A stretch of 64,000 bases of DNA, from positions 9,328,636 to 9,392,635 of the forward strand of contig OX422183.1 in the NCBI GenBank assembly GCA_949130485.1, in the 5' to 3' direction. This document shows, in pieces, positions 10,871-20,612 of this stretch. Positions within the stretch are counted from its first letter, which is position 1. The number at the start of each line of letters is the position of its first letter. Both the position numbers and the translations under genes were made by a program. The notes beneath the pieces were generated by a model, which saw only the letters and a list, made by a program, of their open reading frames with translations, was not told the DNA's origin and searched no databases. This DNA comes from Agelas oroides. Lineage: Eukaryota; Porifera; Demospongiae; Agelasida; Agelasidae.

Positions 10871-12085
10871 TTGTGTGGTAATGAGGGTAATATTAACTTA
10901 CCTGGTTACATGTGGTTCGGACATAACAGAAAGAGTGTACACAAAAAGGCCTGGAGAGGTTCTGGGGGAGTAGGGGTTTTAGTAGCAAACTATGTTTTAG
11001 AATCTTTCTCAGTTAATATCCTTAGCAATGATTTTGAGGACATACTGTGCATTAGCCTGGTACACACTGCAACGGCAGAAACATTTGGAGTATGTGTAGC
11101 TTATCTTCCACCTAGCAACTCCTCAAGGGGAGACAAAAGCCTGGAATTTGTCAATATAATGCGAATGTTAGTCCTAAAGCTCCATTCGTTTGATAACTTC
11201 ATGATTTGTGGTGACTTTAATGCTAGATGTTCAGACAAACCAGACACCCAAATGTTAGATCATTGTGACACTGTCATACCCCCAAGGCTATCCATTGACC
11301 ATTCTCCTGTCAACAGTCATGGTAGGACAATTTTAGAGTTTCTGATAGATTGTGATCTTTGCATGCTAAATGGGAGATTTGGTGAAAATTCAAACAAATA
11401 TACTTGTGTTTCAACTAAAGGTGCATCAGTAGTGGACTATGTCTTTGTTTCTACCAAACACTTTAAGATGTTTGAGAACTTTAATATTGATTATGTCTCA
11501 GATCTAATTTCACAGAATCAAATAGATGTAGAAAAATTTCCATCTGACCATTCAGTTTTGAGTGGAAGCTTCTGCCTGCATACATCACATAACACAACCC
11601 CCAATACAAATAAGAGTGTAAATGGTTTACAGACCTATACTGCTATAACTACACAACGATTACCAAAAGTTCAAGTACCAGATGATTTTCTCAGCAATCC
11701 TGCTAGTATAGAAGCTCTTAGTTTGCACTTCCAGAATGGCATAGAAAATATTGATCAGGTATATCAATCTTTCTGTAATATTATACTTAAAGAACTTCCC
11801 ATCAAAAGGAAACATACAAATAGAAATAGAACTAGAAAAAAGTGGTGGGACAAAGAATTATCTGTTTTACGATCAAAAGTAAGAAAGGCCTGTAAAGCCT
11901 GGTTAAGAAACAAATCCAATCTAGTCTTAAAACAAGAGTTTGTAAGGGCACAACACAGTTTTGATAGAGCCGTAAGAAGTAAGAAGCGGAGATACATCAA
12001 ATGGAACAAATTACAATTGCTACTAAAACAAAAGAAAAATGTAAAGCAATTTTGGAGGGATATAAAAAAAATTAGGCATCTCTGA
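10871..12085 (+). pseudogene. LINE endonuclease domain, N-terminally truncated
   Basis: This is the remaining part of an exonuclease-endonuclease-phosphatase (EEP) domain that nicks the target DNA for LINE insertion. Visible motifs are GSGGVGVLV near the start, FMICGDFNAR (catalytic Asp and Asn), GASVVDYVFVS and FPSDHSVLSG (the catalytic Asp-His pair). The first part with the catalytic Asn and Glu is missing. The last 100 residues are basic and helical (RNRTRKKWWDKEL onward) and lead into the RT. The frame closes at 12085, just after an A8 run at about 12063-12070. The downstream frame continues the protein, so this end is a one-base slip and not a natural terminus. Confidence 0.88.
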
Positions 12086-12137
12086 AAATAGTAAGGACTC
12101 TCAAATCCCACTTCAGGTACAATTAGAAGATGGTAAC

Positions 12138-13769
12138 ATGTCCTCTGAAAGGGATGTTGTACTGAGCAAATGGATGGAGTGCTTTAATACATTACTTAAT
12201 AGAGATACCAGTAAATCGAGCTTTCACCCCAATCCTGAAGCTAGGATAGATGTCATACCTGACTCTGATCAACTCAATGAACCTATCACTAGGGACGAAG
12301 TCATCCAAGCACTCAAAACGGCACCAACCAACAAAGCTGTAGGAATTGATAGCATTGATCCAAGTTACTTACAGCATGAATCAGTTATTAACTTCCTTGT
12401 TTGCCTGTTTAACCATTGTTTTGAGAATGGTGTATGTCCCTCAGCATGGAAGAAAGCTGTTATTTTCCCAATACCCAAGTCAGGCATGAGTAATAAACAC
12501 ATCCCAGGCAGCTACAGAGGTATCAGCTTACAAAGTGCTGTATTAAAGCTTTATACCTCCATCCTAAATAGACGCCTAATGTTCCTACTAGAGACCCATG
12601 AGGTTATTTCAGATCTTCGAAATGGCTTTAGACCACATAGAACATGCCAAGACCACATTCTTACTCTTCACAACATTGTACTTAATCGTAAACTGAAGGG
12701 CAATGACACATACGCTTGTTTTGTGGACTTTAAAAAAGCCTTTGACTCTATAAATAGGGATCTATTGTGGAGAAAACTTTCATTATATGGAATAAGAGGA
12801 CTATTTCTAGACACTCTTAAGAGCATGTACCAAGATTTTGAATGCTCAGTGGAAGTTCATAAGGAATATACCCCATGGTTTAATGTAAATTCTGGAGTGA
12901 AGCAAGGTTGCTTACTATCCCCAACATTGTTTAGTTTATTTGTAAATGACTTACTTAAGGACTATGAAGCTTGTGAACTTGGAGTTAGATGTGATGATTT
13001 TTCAGTACCTGCTCTGGCCTATGCAGACGATATTGTACTTCTGGCTTCAGATCCCAAGCACTTACAAAAGCTAATCGACAAAACTACTGCATGGTGCTCG
13101 GAGAATGATGTACTCATTAATGCTGAAAAGACAAAAATAATGCACTTCAGGCATAAAAGACGTAAACAGCATTTGTACCACTTTTATTATAATGACCAAG
13201 TATTGGATTACTGCAGTGAGTATAAATACCTAGGTTATTGGATTAATGAGCATCTTGATCATAAAACAGTAGTAGATAAGGTTGCATTAGCAGCTAGGAG
13301 GTCATTAGGAAGTCTTATAGCCAAGTCAAAGGAAAATGGTGGATTCTCAGCGCAAACATACTCATACCTTTACTCAACACTAGTCACGCCTGTAATAGAC
13401 TACAGCTGGTGTGTATGGGGCTATGAGAAACACAGTCCCTTAGAATCCATGCAAGGAAATGCTATGCGATATTTTCTAGGAGTTGGGAAGAACTTCCCCA
13501 TTGCTGCCCTTTATGGGGACATGGGATGGATCCCTGTTTGGATAACACATGCTTTTACTGTGATAAAATGGTGGTTTAGACTAAGATCTTATAATTCTAA
13601 TAGAATTGCAAATGCAGTTTTCCAATGGTCTATGACTATGGCTGAATCAGGATGTAAGAATTGGTGCTGGCAAGTTAAACAACTACTAGTTAATACTATT
13701 GAAGTTCCTACACTTTTCTCAGTAGACATACCAAATGGGTTTTCTGTAACCACAACTCTATCTTCATAA
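12138..13769 (+). pseudogene. LINE reverse transcriptase domain
   Basis: The reverse transcriptase domain is open for 543 codons. RT blocks appear in order: AVGIDSIDPSYL, WKKAVIFPIPKSG, SYRGISLQSAVLKLY, NGFRPHRTCQDHI, YACFVDFKKAFDSI (first catalytic Asp), GVKQGCLLSPTLFSLFVNDL, AYADDIVLLA (catalytic YADD) and EKTKIMHF, then YKYLGYWI of the thumb. All catalytic residues are present. The frame really begins upstream of the first ATG, fused to the endonuclease. It stops at 13769 beside an A7 run, and the same protein appears to continue in another frame to about 14260. The element is inactive as it stands but not ancient, since the RT frame is uninterrupted. Confidence 0.93.
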
Positions 13770-14714
13770 AAAAATAAACTCATTGATCTAGCAGAAAGAG
13801 TTTGGTTAGACGATCTGCATAGACCAGTTAGAAACTCAGAAAGTGGAGGTAAACTGTATAACTACAAACTAATTAAAAGCTGTGCTGATACTGCCGGTTT
13901 TGTGTTGGCCCCACTCGGCCCTGGCCAGAGATGGGCGATGGCTTCGCTGCGTGCTGGGTGCCTTCCGCTGGCAGTGGAGACTGGTAGATATCGGATTCCT
14001 AAGGTGCCACTAGGGGAAAGGGTGTGTAAATTATGTAATAATTAAAGTTGAGACTGAATTTCATTTTGTGATGGAATGTAGTAAACTACAAAACTTGCGA
14101 AATGAGCTGTTCTTTATTATAACCGAACGAGACCATACTTTTATGCACCTCAATATAACTGACAAGTTTTTATATATTCTTCACTCTGAAATTAATACTT
14201 GTACAATTGCTAAGTTTATTTATAAAATGTATAAATTACGTTGTAGTTTTTTATATCACACTTAACCTCACCTTTTGTCATTTTTTTTTTTTTTCACCAC
14301 ACATTTACAATCACAGTGACTCATAAGTCATAAAACATGGCTGGGCATTTTCAATGCGTGTCACTTAAATAATAAAATTGATTGATTGATTGATTGATAT
14401 ATAGTATCAGCATAGTACAAAGCTATACCGGTGTCTGCGTGAAATGGGGACCCCCGATTTGGGGACCCCGGTCCCCATATCCCTAGTGATATGGGGACGG
14501 GGCCCCCATATCACTAGGGATATGGGGCCCTGGGGTCCCCAGAACTCTGGTGATATGGGGATCGTTCAGTGATTTAGGGACCCTTAAGGTTTGTGTTCTA
14601 TATGCAATTGGAAAAGACATGTAAGAACTAATTAACAAGTTGTGTATATGCGAGAGTAAAATACGCTTACGCAATAGTATGTACAAGTAAAGAACAACAG
14701 TATTATCATTAGTA

Positions 14715-15846
14715 GAGTAAGTTAGCAATTATCGGACGACAGGTATATTTGGACGCTCAAACGCGGAGGGAAAACTGCGTAAACATTCGGCGATACCGCA
14801 AGACTGTAGCGGAGGTACGCGGTACCTGGTGTACCAAAAATGACGCCCGCGCATTGTTTCCTGTTGGCGCTAGAAGCGATAAAATGGCCGTCCGAAAAAC
14901 ATCAATCTTCGGAAAAGTGTATCTATTTTCAGACACTGTTGTTTGTGCCTTCTCTGAAGCTACTTTTGGAGAGATTTTAGCATCGATACGATGCCCCAAG
15001 ACCTCCCCAATTCGCAATATATTTTGGTAGCGGTAGCTGCTTTGAACACTCAGGGGCGCAGCTGAACATGGGCCAGTCCGATTCGATCAATAATCGGACG
15101 GTGAAATTTGTCGTTTCTTGCTGTGTTGTCTCCAAACAAGTTGGAATCTCCACAATATTAGCATCAGTAGAATCTACAGGCTCTTGGCTACATGCTGGTA
15201 CTTGTCCAGTGTTCGTGCGTTGAGTAGTTCTCGAGATATCCATGTTTCTTTCCATAAAGTACGCTGGTTGATTCACTTTAATATGTGCAGTATAATAGGT
15301 GAGTTCGAACGATATCGTGGAATATCTCGAAAACTACTCAACGCACAAACACCGGACAAGTACCAGCATGTAGCCAAGAGCCTGTAGATTCTACTGATGC
15401 TAATATTGTGGAGACTTCAACTTGTTTGGAGACAACACAGCAAGAAACGACAAATTTCACCGTCCGATTATTGATCGAATCGGACTGGCCCATGTTCAGC
15501 TGCGCCCCTGAGTGTTCAAAGCAGCTACCGCTACCAAAATATATTGCGAATTGGGGAGGTCTTGGGGCATCGTATCGATGCTAAAATCTCTCCAAAAGTA
15601 GCTTCAGAGAAGGCACAAACAACAGTGTCTGAAAATAGATACACTTTTCCGAAGATTGATGTTTTTCGGACGGCCATTTTATCGCTTCTAGCGCCAACAG
15701 GAAACAATGCGCGGGCGTCATTTTTGGTACACCAGGTACCGCGTACCTCCGCTACAGTCTTGCGGTATCGCCGAATGTTTACGCAGTTTTCCCTCCGCGT
15801 TTGAGCGTCCGAATATACCTGTCGTCCGATAATTGCTAACTTACTC
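14715..15846. mobile_element. 1.13-kb foldback element with near-identical 525-bp arms
   Basis: The left arm (14715 to about 15240) and right arm (about 15322-15846) are almost perfect reverse complements around a spacer of about 80 bp. The same 86-codon open frame appears in mirror image at 14757-15017 (-) and 15544-15804 (+) with no difference. The ends are GAGTAAGTTAGCAATTATCG and its complement, flanked by TA on both sides, as in Tc1/mariner-type insertion. ATCGGAC words recur inside the ends. No transposase is present. It is inserted in the Ginger1 relic, right at the end of the PHD-finger frame. The mirrored frame is not evidence of a protein. Confidence 0.88.
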
Positions 15847-16245
15847 TAATTACATTTGTTACAAAACCACAGTTCATCTTCTGTATGTGCTTTTGTAAGT
15901 CCCATACACTTCAAGTGAAACCACTCTCCACATTCCTCACATTCTACCATATCATCGTAAGTCTCCGGCATGTGACATGTACAAAAAAGTTCTAATGTCA
16001 CATATGGGAAGAAAGGTGCATTCTCGGTTTGGATAGAAGCGACTTTCTTGTGCGGAAATGGTTCCATCTTCTTTTGGAACTGGAAGCACTTGAGAAGATG
16101 AGATCGATCTCATCTGGGACTGCTCAAAGAGAATGTGCTGAGGATCATCCCCCATGGTCAAATGAAGCATAAACGCTACCGCAAACAGTCCACAGTCACA
16201 GCTTCCAAACTGCTGTTGGACAGTCGGGACATTGATCTCCAGCAT
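15847..16245 (-). pseudogene. Ulp1-type protease C-terminus plus PHD finger, transposon-borne
   Basis: Reading leftwards, the first part has VQQQFGSCDCGLFAVAF, the C48 (Ulp1/SENP) oxyanion-Gln and catalytic-Cys block. The upstream catalytic His and Asp are not present. A frame change near 16050 leads to the second part, ELFCTCHMPETYDDMVECEE onward, a PHD finger with the spacing C-x-C...C-x2-C...H-x2-C...C-x2-C, ending in CNKC. In other early-branching animals this pairing is a familiar C-terminus of transposon-encoded proteins. Here it is the tail of the lost Ginger1 transposase gene. The foldback element begins at the last codon. Confidence 0.8.
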
Positions 16246-16583
16246 TAGATCACCATCTAATCAATGGACGTCAAGGTCCAGCGCCCGATGTTTACGAACA
16301 GGTCCGTGTCTTCCGGAGTCCCCAAAACGCTGAGGGGATCCCTATATCGCTAGCGAAATGGGGCTGGGGGGGTCCCCATATCGCGCTTACACCGGAAAAT
16401 ATCACGAGTTTGTATTGTTACGAGTGCGCAGTACGCGAGTAACAATGCCAACGGCAACAAACGAGTGATATTTTTTCCGGTATAGCTTGGTACTATCAGA
16501 GGGCGATGGTGATAATGATTTTATCAGACGGACCTTCGATTTCATTGCACGTTCAGACGTACGCACGTGACTTGTATACGTAC

Positions 16584-16756
16584 TGTTGATTTCACCTCAC
16601 TTCGAATGAGCGTGGCGTGAGCGTATCAGCGTGCGTATGTTTGTACATGTACAGGCGTGTACTTGTACTAGTACGCTGAGCGGTAACGCTCCACACGCTT
16701 ACGCTTCACGCTCACGCTTCACGCTCACGCTCATTCGAAGTGAGGTGAAATCAACA
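16584..16756. mobile_element. 173-bp MITE inside repeat copy 2
   Basis: TGTTGATTTCACCTCACTTC at the left end pairs with its perfect reverse complement at the right, and the pairing continues through TCGAATGAGCGTG. The interior has repeated CACGCTTACGCTT-like words. It separates GTGACTTGTA from GTACCTGATACGG, which are adjacent in other copies of the host repeat. The flanks share a GTAC/GTA-like word, but the exact duplication is unclear. Confidence 0.75.
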
Positions 16757-16938
16757 GTAGTACCTGATACGGATTCTCGCGTGACTTGTAAAAAATACGG
16801 CTTTTTATAAATGTCTACATTGATGAATCACTAGGTAAGATTAACTTATAACGGCTTGAGGGGTTCCTCCTGTGTTGCATTACGTCGTTACTATTTACTG
16901 TATCCAGAGTATACATGACATTGTTCTTTGTTTGCAGT

Positions 16939-17592
16939 GGAGCAAAGTCTCTTGGCAGTCCTTGGCTATAAGTGCTTGTCTTTTAATCATGGTTGGCCAG
17001 GGTGAAGGAGAACAACTGGAGTTAGAAGCTAGTAAAGTTGTACATGCAGTAAGTGGAGTTTGTGGAGCCTGAATACATCCTTTTTGAGTAGCAAACAAAG
17101 AAATCAAGAAATGAATCACAAAAGGATAAGAACCACTTTACATTTTTAACTAGAATGCACAACTTCTGCTGGCTGGAGCTGTACATTTGAAGGCATGCAT
17201 GACACTTCATGGGGGTTGTTGAGTAAGTTTGTAAGACAATGTAATGTTCTCCAAGAACTGTTTGTCTAATCACCATGGGAGATCAGCTGCAAGATGACCC
17301 ATCAGTCTGGAATGGAGTGGTACAATACAGGGATACATAATTCTCGGTGTATGTTCACTCATTTCAACACATAACACCATGATAAATTGAATTTTGCCAC
17401 CAAAACGATTACTTTGCTCACTTACTCTGACATCGGAAATCCTCATAAAATTAAAAATTGAGATGCATGAGAACCTGGGTCCTTTAAATTCTGGTCAGAT
17501 GTTAACTAACTACTGAGCCACTGAAGCTCTAGACACTGATCAATTCTCAGGCTGGATCGTTGTTGGCAGCAGTTGGCCTTACTCTGCATGCC
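16939..17592 (+). CDS. Possible small exons of an unrecognised gene
   Basis: Three exon-like pieces look coding and phase-compatible. The first is 16939-17049 (37 codons after TTTGCAG, ending at a GTAAGT donor), with the word MVGQGEGEQLELEASK. The second starts at about 17154 after AACTAG and reads NAQLLLAGAVHLKACMTLHG. The third is 17551-17592 after TTCTCAG, reading AGSLLAAVGLTLHA before a GTGAGT donor. They are Leu/Ala-rich and would be helical. No start, stop or known domain was found, and the upstream part could be interrupted by the 10.5-16.8 kb nest. I do not recognise the gene, and chance open frames remain possible. Confidence 0.25.
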
Positions 17593-17599
17593 GTGAGTA

Positions 17600-18653
17600 C
17601 CAGCACATGTATATTTGCCACCAGAATCAGCTGACAGCAGGGCTGTATTTTAGTACCTTCACTGCATGCCCAACTTGTGACCATTGTTAATGGGGATATC
17701 GATATTGGACATCAAGAAGTGCATTTTCAAGTTCATAAACTTCATCTTGTTGTGCAATTTGTCTGATCGACGTTCCTAAACTTCGCAAATGAAAACTCAA
17801 TGTGAGTCATTAATTACACTGTACACAAGAACAGGCATGTCACTGAGCAGGCACATTGGATCGAGTCTTTGCCATTGTATTCTCAGCTCTCTCATGCCCT
17901 TCTACTGTATACAAGGACCAGCCAGCAGAAGGCAGTTCCAACACATCAATTCAAGTTCACTATCAACTATATAGCTAGTGATTAACATGTGCAAACATTA
18001 AATATTCTGCAGTAACCAATATCTTGTTTTTATGCATCAATGCTAATGATAATGTATGGACTTATGCTACACAGTGCATTATTTTATGTGACTAACTTTC
18101 TTGTTGGTGTAGCTTTCATGGATTATGACAAGGAAGAGACGCTTCTAGTATTTTGTTGAATCAGACAAATCCCCACTGTTGAAACCTGTGTGTTAATCGA
18201 TACCACATATTGACTGTATACCATGTACATTGAGATCACAGCTCAAGTTTGATATTATACGAGAAAGTACTGCATAGTGCTTCTTGAAATCTTGTCAAAG
18301 GTACAACACTAGCTACCACTCACACTAGAAAGGCACATCATTGGCTTAGTTACCTCGATCCTATCACAAATTTGATTAATATAGATGTGACAAATGAAAT
18401 CCAATCGTATACCTGTTAATAGTAGCTATTCTTCATCTTGCCTCATGGTACCCACACTTGTGTCTTCCTGAACCGTCTGCACTCTACTTGTTATGTAAAT
18501 CTCAAGCACAACTCACTTGCATTTGATGTAAAATGCAGAAGAATGAGTGGCATGCTAAGCTGACTGAATAATGCTCTGACTTCCTAAATGGCAGATGGCT
18601 AAATGGCTATACAATATGTTGTTTGCGTGGCCTCTTTATGCCACCGACTTGGC
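17600..18653. other. Intergenic, nothing recognised
   Basis: AT-rich DNA with frequent stops in all frames. I see no element ends, no receptor-exon similarity and no RNA-like fold. Confidence 0.4.
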
Positions 18654-19330
18654 ATACCATATACACGGGTTAATAAGCGCAACTTGCTATGTAGCGCATA
18701 TTGTTTATTAAGCGCATGCTTCTTTCCTTGTTTTGCACCGATAATAAGCGCATGCATGCAATTCTAATTAAATGACAGTAGTGTAATTTTTCACTTAACT
18801 TTGTCCTTGATTGGGCAGGCTAGTTTCAGGCAAAGCAAGTTATTGACTATAAAATAGCTGTTCCAAGATGTCAACTTTTCACCCAGTGGCTTCATTGCTA
18901 GCGAATTTCAACGATACAATATCGACGCTCTCTATGACTTGACTCTTCATCTACATCAGCTGTTCTCATCAAGACAAGAACCAACATTTGTCATGGCATC
19001 ACAGCTCACACTCTTTGGGGATTTCACGGTGAACACCAAGTCAACACGGAAACTCTTCTCCTGTTCTTGGCATCCAAACTTCCTTGAAAATGTGATGTCC
19101 ACGGACCACACTCTCAAATAAACACAGAGCCATTCTCAAGTCATGGCGTTTGTCCAGCTTTTGGGTTCTTTTTACCTGCCAAGTACACTACTCGTTTGCT
19201 GTCATGTACATGTGCTACCAAAGAGGCGTCGCAGTTTTGGGGGTGTGGTCAATTTTTGCCTTCATTATTAAGCGCATATTTGCAGTTTTGGAAATAAGCG
19301 TATGCGCTTATTAACCCGTGTATACGGTAT
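18654..19330. mobile_element. 677-bp TIR element
   Basis: The ends read ATACCATATACACGGGTTAA on the left and ATACCGTATACACGGGTTAA when the right end is reversed; pairing continues through TAAGCGCA. The words AATAAGCGCATGC and ATTAAGCGCATA repeat just inside both ends. The centre has a 60-codon open frame with no recognisable domain. No transposase is present, so it is non-autonomous. Confidence 0.8.
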
Positions 19331-19344
19331 GTAATTTTATCGAA

Positions 19345-20060
19345 GACCAGTCTAGATGCTGGCTAGTGTACATACCACAGTTACGTAATGGCAAAACAGT
19401 ATTCATTGTGCACATTCTCAAAATGCATGACATTAATAGGGCATAGGTTCAGTATCTATAACCATAGAGCTATTTGCTGTCCAAAAGTAGTTGTTGTGTG
19501 GTTTTGGTTGCTATGAAACAACGCACCAACACAGTGTATGTTGTATCATATTAGTTTCTTGTAAAGATTTTATGATTATTTGAGTAAGGAATTGATACTA
19601 CTTTTTGTTGGTCTATTGCTTAGCAACTCACATTCACCCATTCTAACTTGTATGTTCAAAGGCTATGAAACAGACCAACAACCTGCTTGCCTAACCTTGA
19701 GTTCCCCCCTGTCATTATAAGTATACTGAAGAGCTAATAATAGGGCTAGCAAGACAAGGTACTGGTACTAACATTAATTATTTATTTTCACTCAGTCCAG
19801 ACCCACGGACTTCCTTGAACAATTATCACACCATGAAATTTCTCCTGAAGCAATCACTTGTTTTTGTTTCCTGAAGTACTCAGCATCATAAAAAATAAAG
19901 ATCACAACAACTGTGCTCCTTGTATAAACTAGACTAGTACTCCGGATGGTTATGCTGGCACATGTAAATAGAGAGAGTGGTTAAGCCTATTCACAAAGAT
20001 GCCATAGCTTGTTCCCAGTCCTCCGCCACAACTCTTGTCACTTGCTGTGCAGGTAGCACT
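19345..20060 (+). repeat. Duplicated block A (partner at 31870-32420)
   Basis: From GATGCTGGCTAGTGTACATA to about TAGCACTACT the sequence matches 31870-32420 in the same orientation, with small insertions and deletions. Shared landmarks are GCCCAAAAGTAGTTG-like, TGTATGTTGTATC and CTAACCTTGAGTTCCCCCCT. This block has no coding potential. The partner lies 3.6 kb downstream of R2, so this copy could be the downstream flank of a lost receptor unit, or the block could be an old dispersed repeat. Confidence 0.6.
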
Positions 20061-20084
20061 ACTGTACAGTACAGTAAACTGATC

Positions 20085-20237
20085 AACTAGTAAACTGATC
20101 AACTAGTAAACTGATCAACTAGTAAACTGATCAACTAGTAAACTGATCAACTAGTAAACTGATCAACTAGTAAACTGATCAACTAGTAAACTGATCAACT
20201 AGTAAACTGATCAACTAGTGAACTGATCAACTAGTAA
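20085..20237. repeat. 16-bp minisatellite, about 10 units
   Basis: The unit is GTAAACTGATCAACTA, repeated almost without change; one late unit has GTGAAC. Each unit contains the palindrome TGATCA, and unit junctions make ACTAGT. The near identity of the units points to recent expansion. Confidence 0.92.
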
Positions 20238-20370
20238 CAAATGATACATGATTAGTTCATTAACTTAGTAATCAACTAATAGCACTATAATTATTTTTAG
20301 AATGTGTATGTGTTGGGGGGGAGGGGGTGGGTGGGAGTCTGGGTTGTACATGTATGTATATTTGTATGTA

Positions 20371-20612
20371 TTAGTTATTACACGGCGGCGTGCGCCATAT
20401 ACCAGATATTGGCACTGTATGATGTCAGAGCTCTCGGGCCGTTAGCGCCATGGCCATATACCAGATATTGGCGCTGTATGATGTCAGAGCTCTCGGGCCG
20501 TTAGCGCCATGGCCATATACCAGATATTGGCACTGTATGACGCCAGAGCTCTGACATCATACAGTGCCAATATCGATCTGGTATATGGCGCGTGCCGTCG
20601 TGTAATAACTAA
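20371..20612. mobile_element. 242-bp palindromic MITE with internal 66-bp tandem copy
   Basis: The ends TTAGTTATTACACGGCGGCG and (reversed right) TTAGTTATTACACGACGGCA form inverted repeats of about 60 bp that reach the word CAGAGCTC. A 66-bp part beginning at CCATATACCAGATATTGGC is repeated in tandem about twice before the right arm. Confidence 0.8.

Larger units (their letters stand above)
10861..14398 (+). mobile_element. 5'-truncated LINE (endonuclease plus reverse transcriptase)
   Basis: A non-LTR retrotransposon of about 3.5 kb with a single apurinic-type endonuclease-RT polyprotein. The 5' end is lost: the endonuclease begins after its first catalytic residues, as expected for abortive reverse transcription. 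The 3' end is an ATTG/TGAT tetranucleotide tail (about 14377-14397), not poly-A. After the RT come a conserved region with GRYRIPKVPLGERVCKLC and then a Cys/His motif (CKLCNN, then ETEFHFVMEC in another frame). This style is found in the CR1/L2/Jockey-like group; the exact clade needs a tree. At least three frame changes are visible, two of them in A-runs, so the copy cannot make its protein. It sits exactly between two inverted repeat copies. Confidence 0.9.
14432..16391. mobile_element. Ginger1-type DNA transposon relic, CCGG target duplication
   Basis: The ends are TGTCTGCGTGAAATGGGG and, reverse-complemented from the right, TGTAAGCGCGATATGGGG, so they have the 5'-TGT...ACA-3' form. CCGG stands directly outside both ends (14428-14431 and 16392-16395), and the host repeat shows a single CCGG when uninterrupted. 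Known Ginger1 elements have CCGG or CCGT target duplications, TGT/ACA termini and a C-terminal Ulp1 or OTU protease on the transposase. An Ulp1-like fragment is present at the right end reading inward. The integrase-like transposase domain is missing, so this is an internally deleted copy. A palindromic stretch of CCCCATATC/GATATGGGG words follows the left end (14471-14530). Confidence 0.75.
14404..16810 (-). repeat. Dispersed repeat, copy 2 (inverted), split by a Ginger1 relic
   Basis: The palindromic end of the repeat is cut in two: 14404-14431 (CATAGTACAAAGCTATACCGG) and from 16392 onward (CCGGAAAATATCACGAG). The rest runs to about 16810 in reverse orientation relative to 10482-10860, ending in the ACGGCTTTTTATAAA block. 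It lacks the outermost 60 bases or so that copy 1 has. The split gives a clean view of the target site of the inserted element. A second small MITE at 16584-16756 interrupts the subrepeat region. Confidence 0.75.

Noticed and set aside
14757-15804. Two identical 86-residue frames on opposite strands
   Set aside because: They are the same sequence read from the two arms of a foldback element. They are kept identical by the hairpin, not by coding selection that I can see.
10861-16810. A virus-like or LTR element in the nest
   Set aside because: The RT belongs to a non-LTR LINE (APE-type endonuclease, tetranucleotide tail). No LTRs, capsid, protease-of-retrovirus or envelope signal is present.
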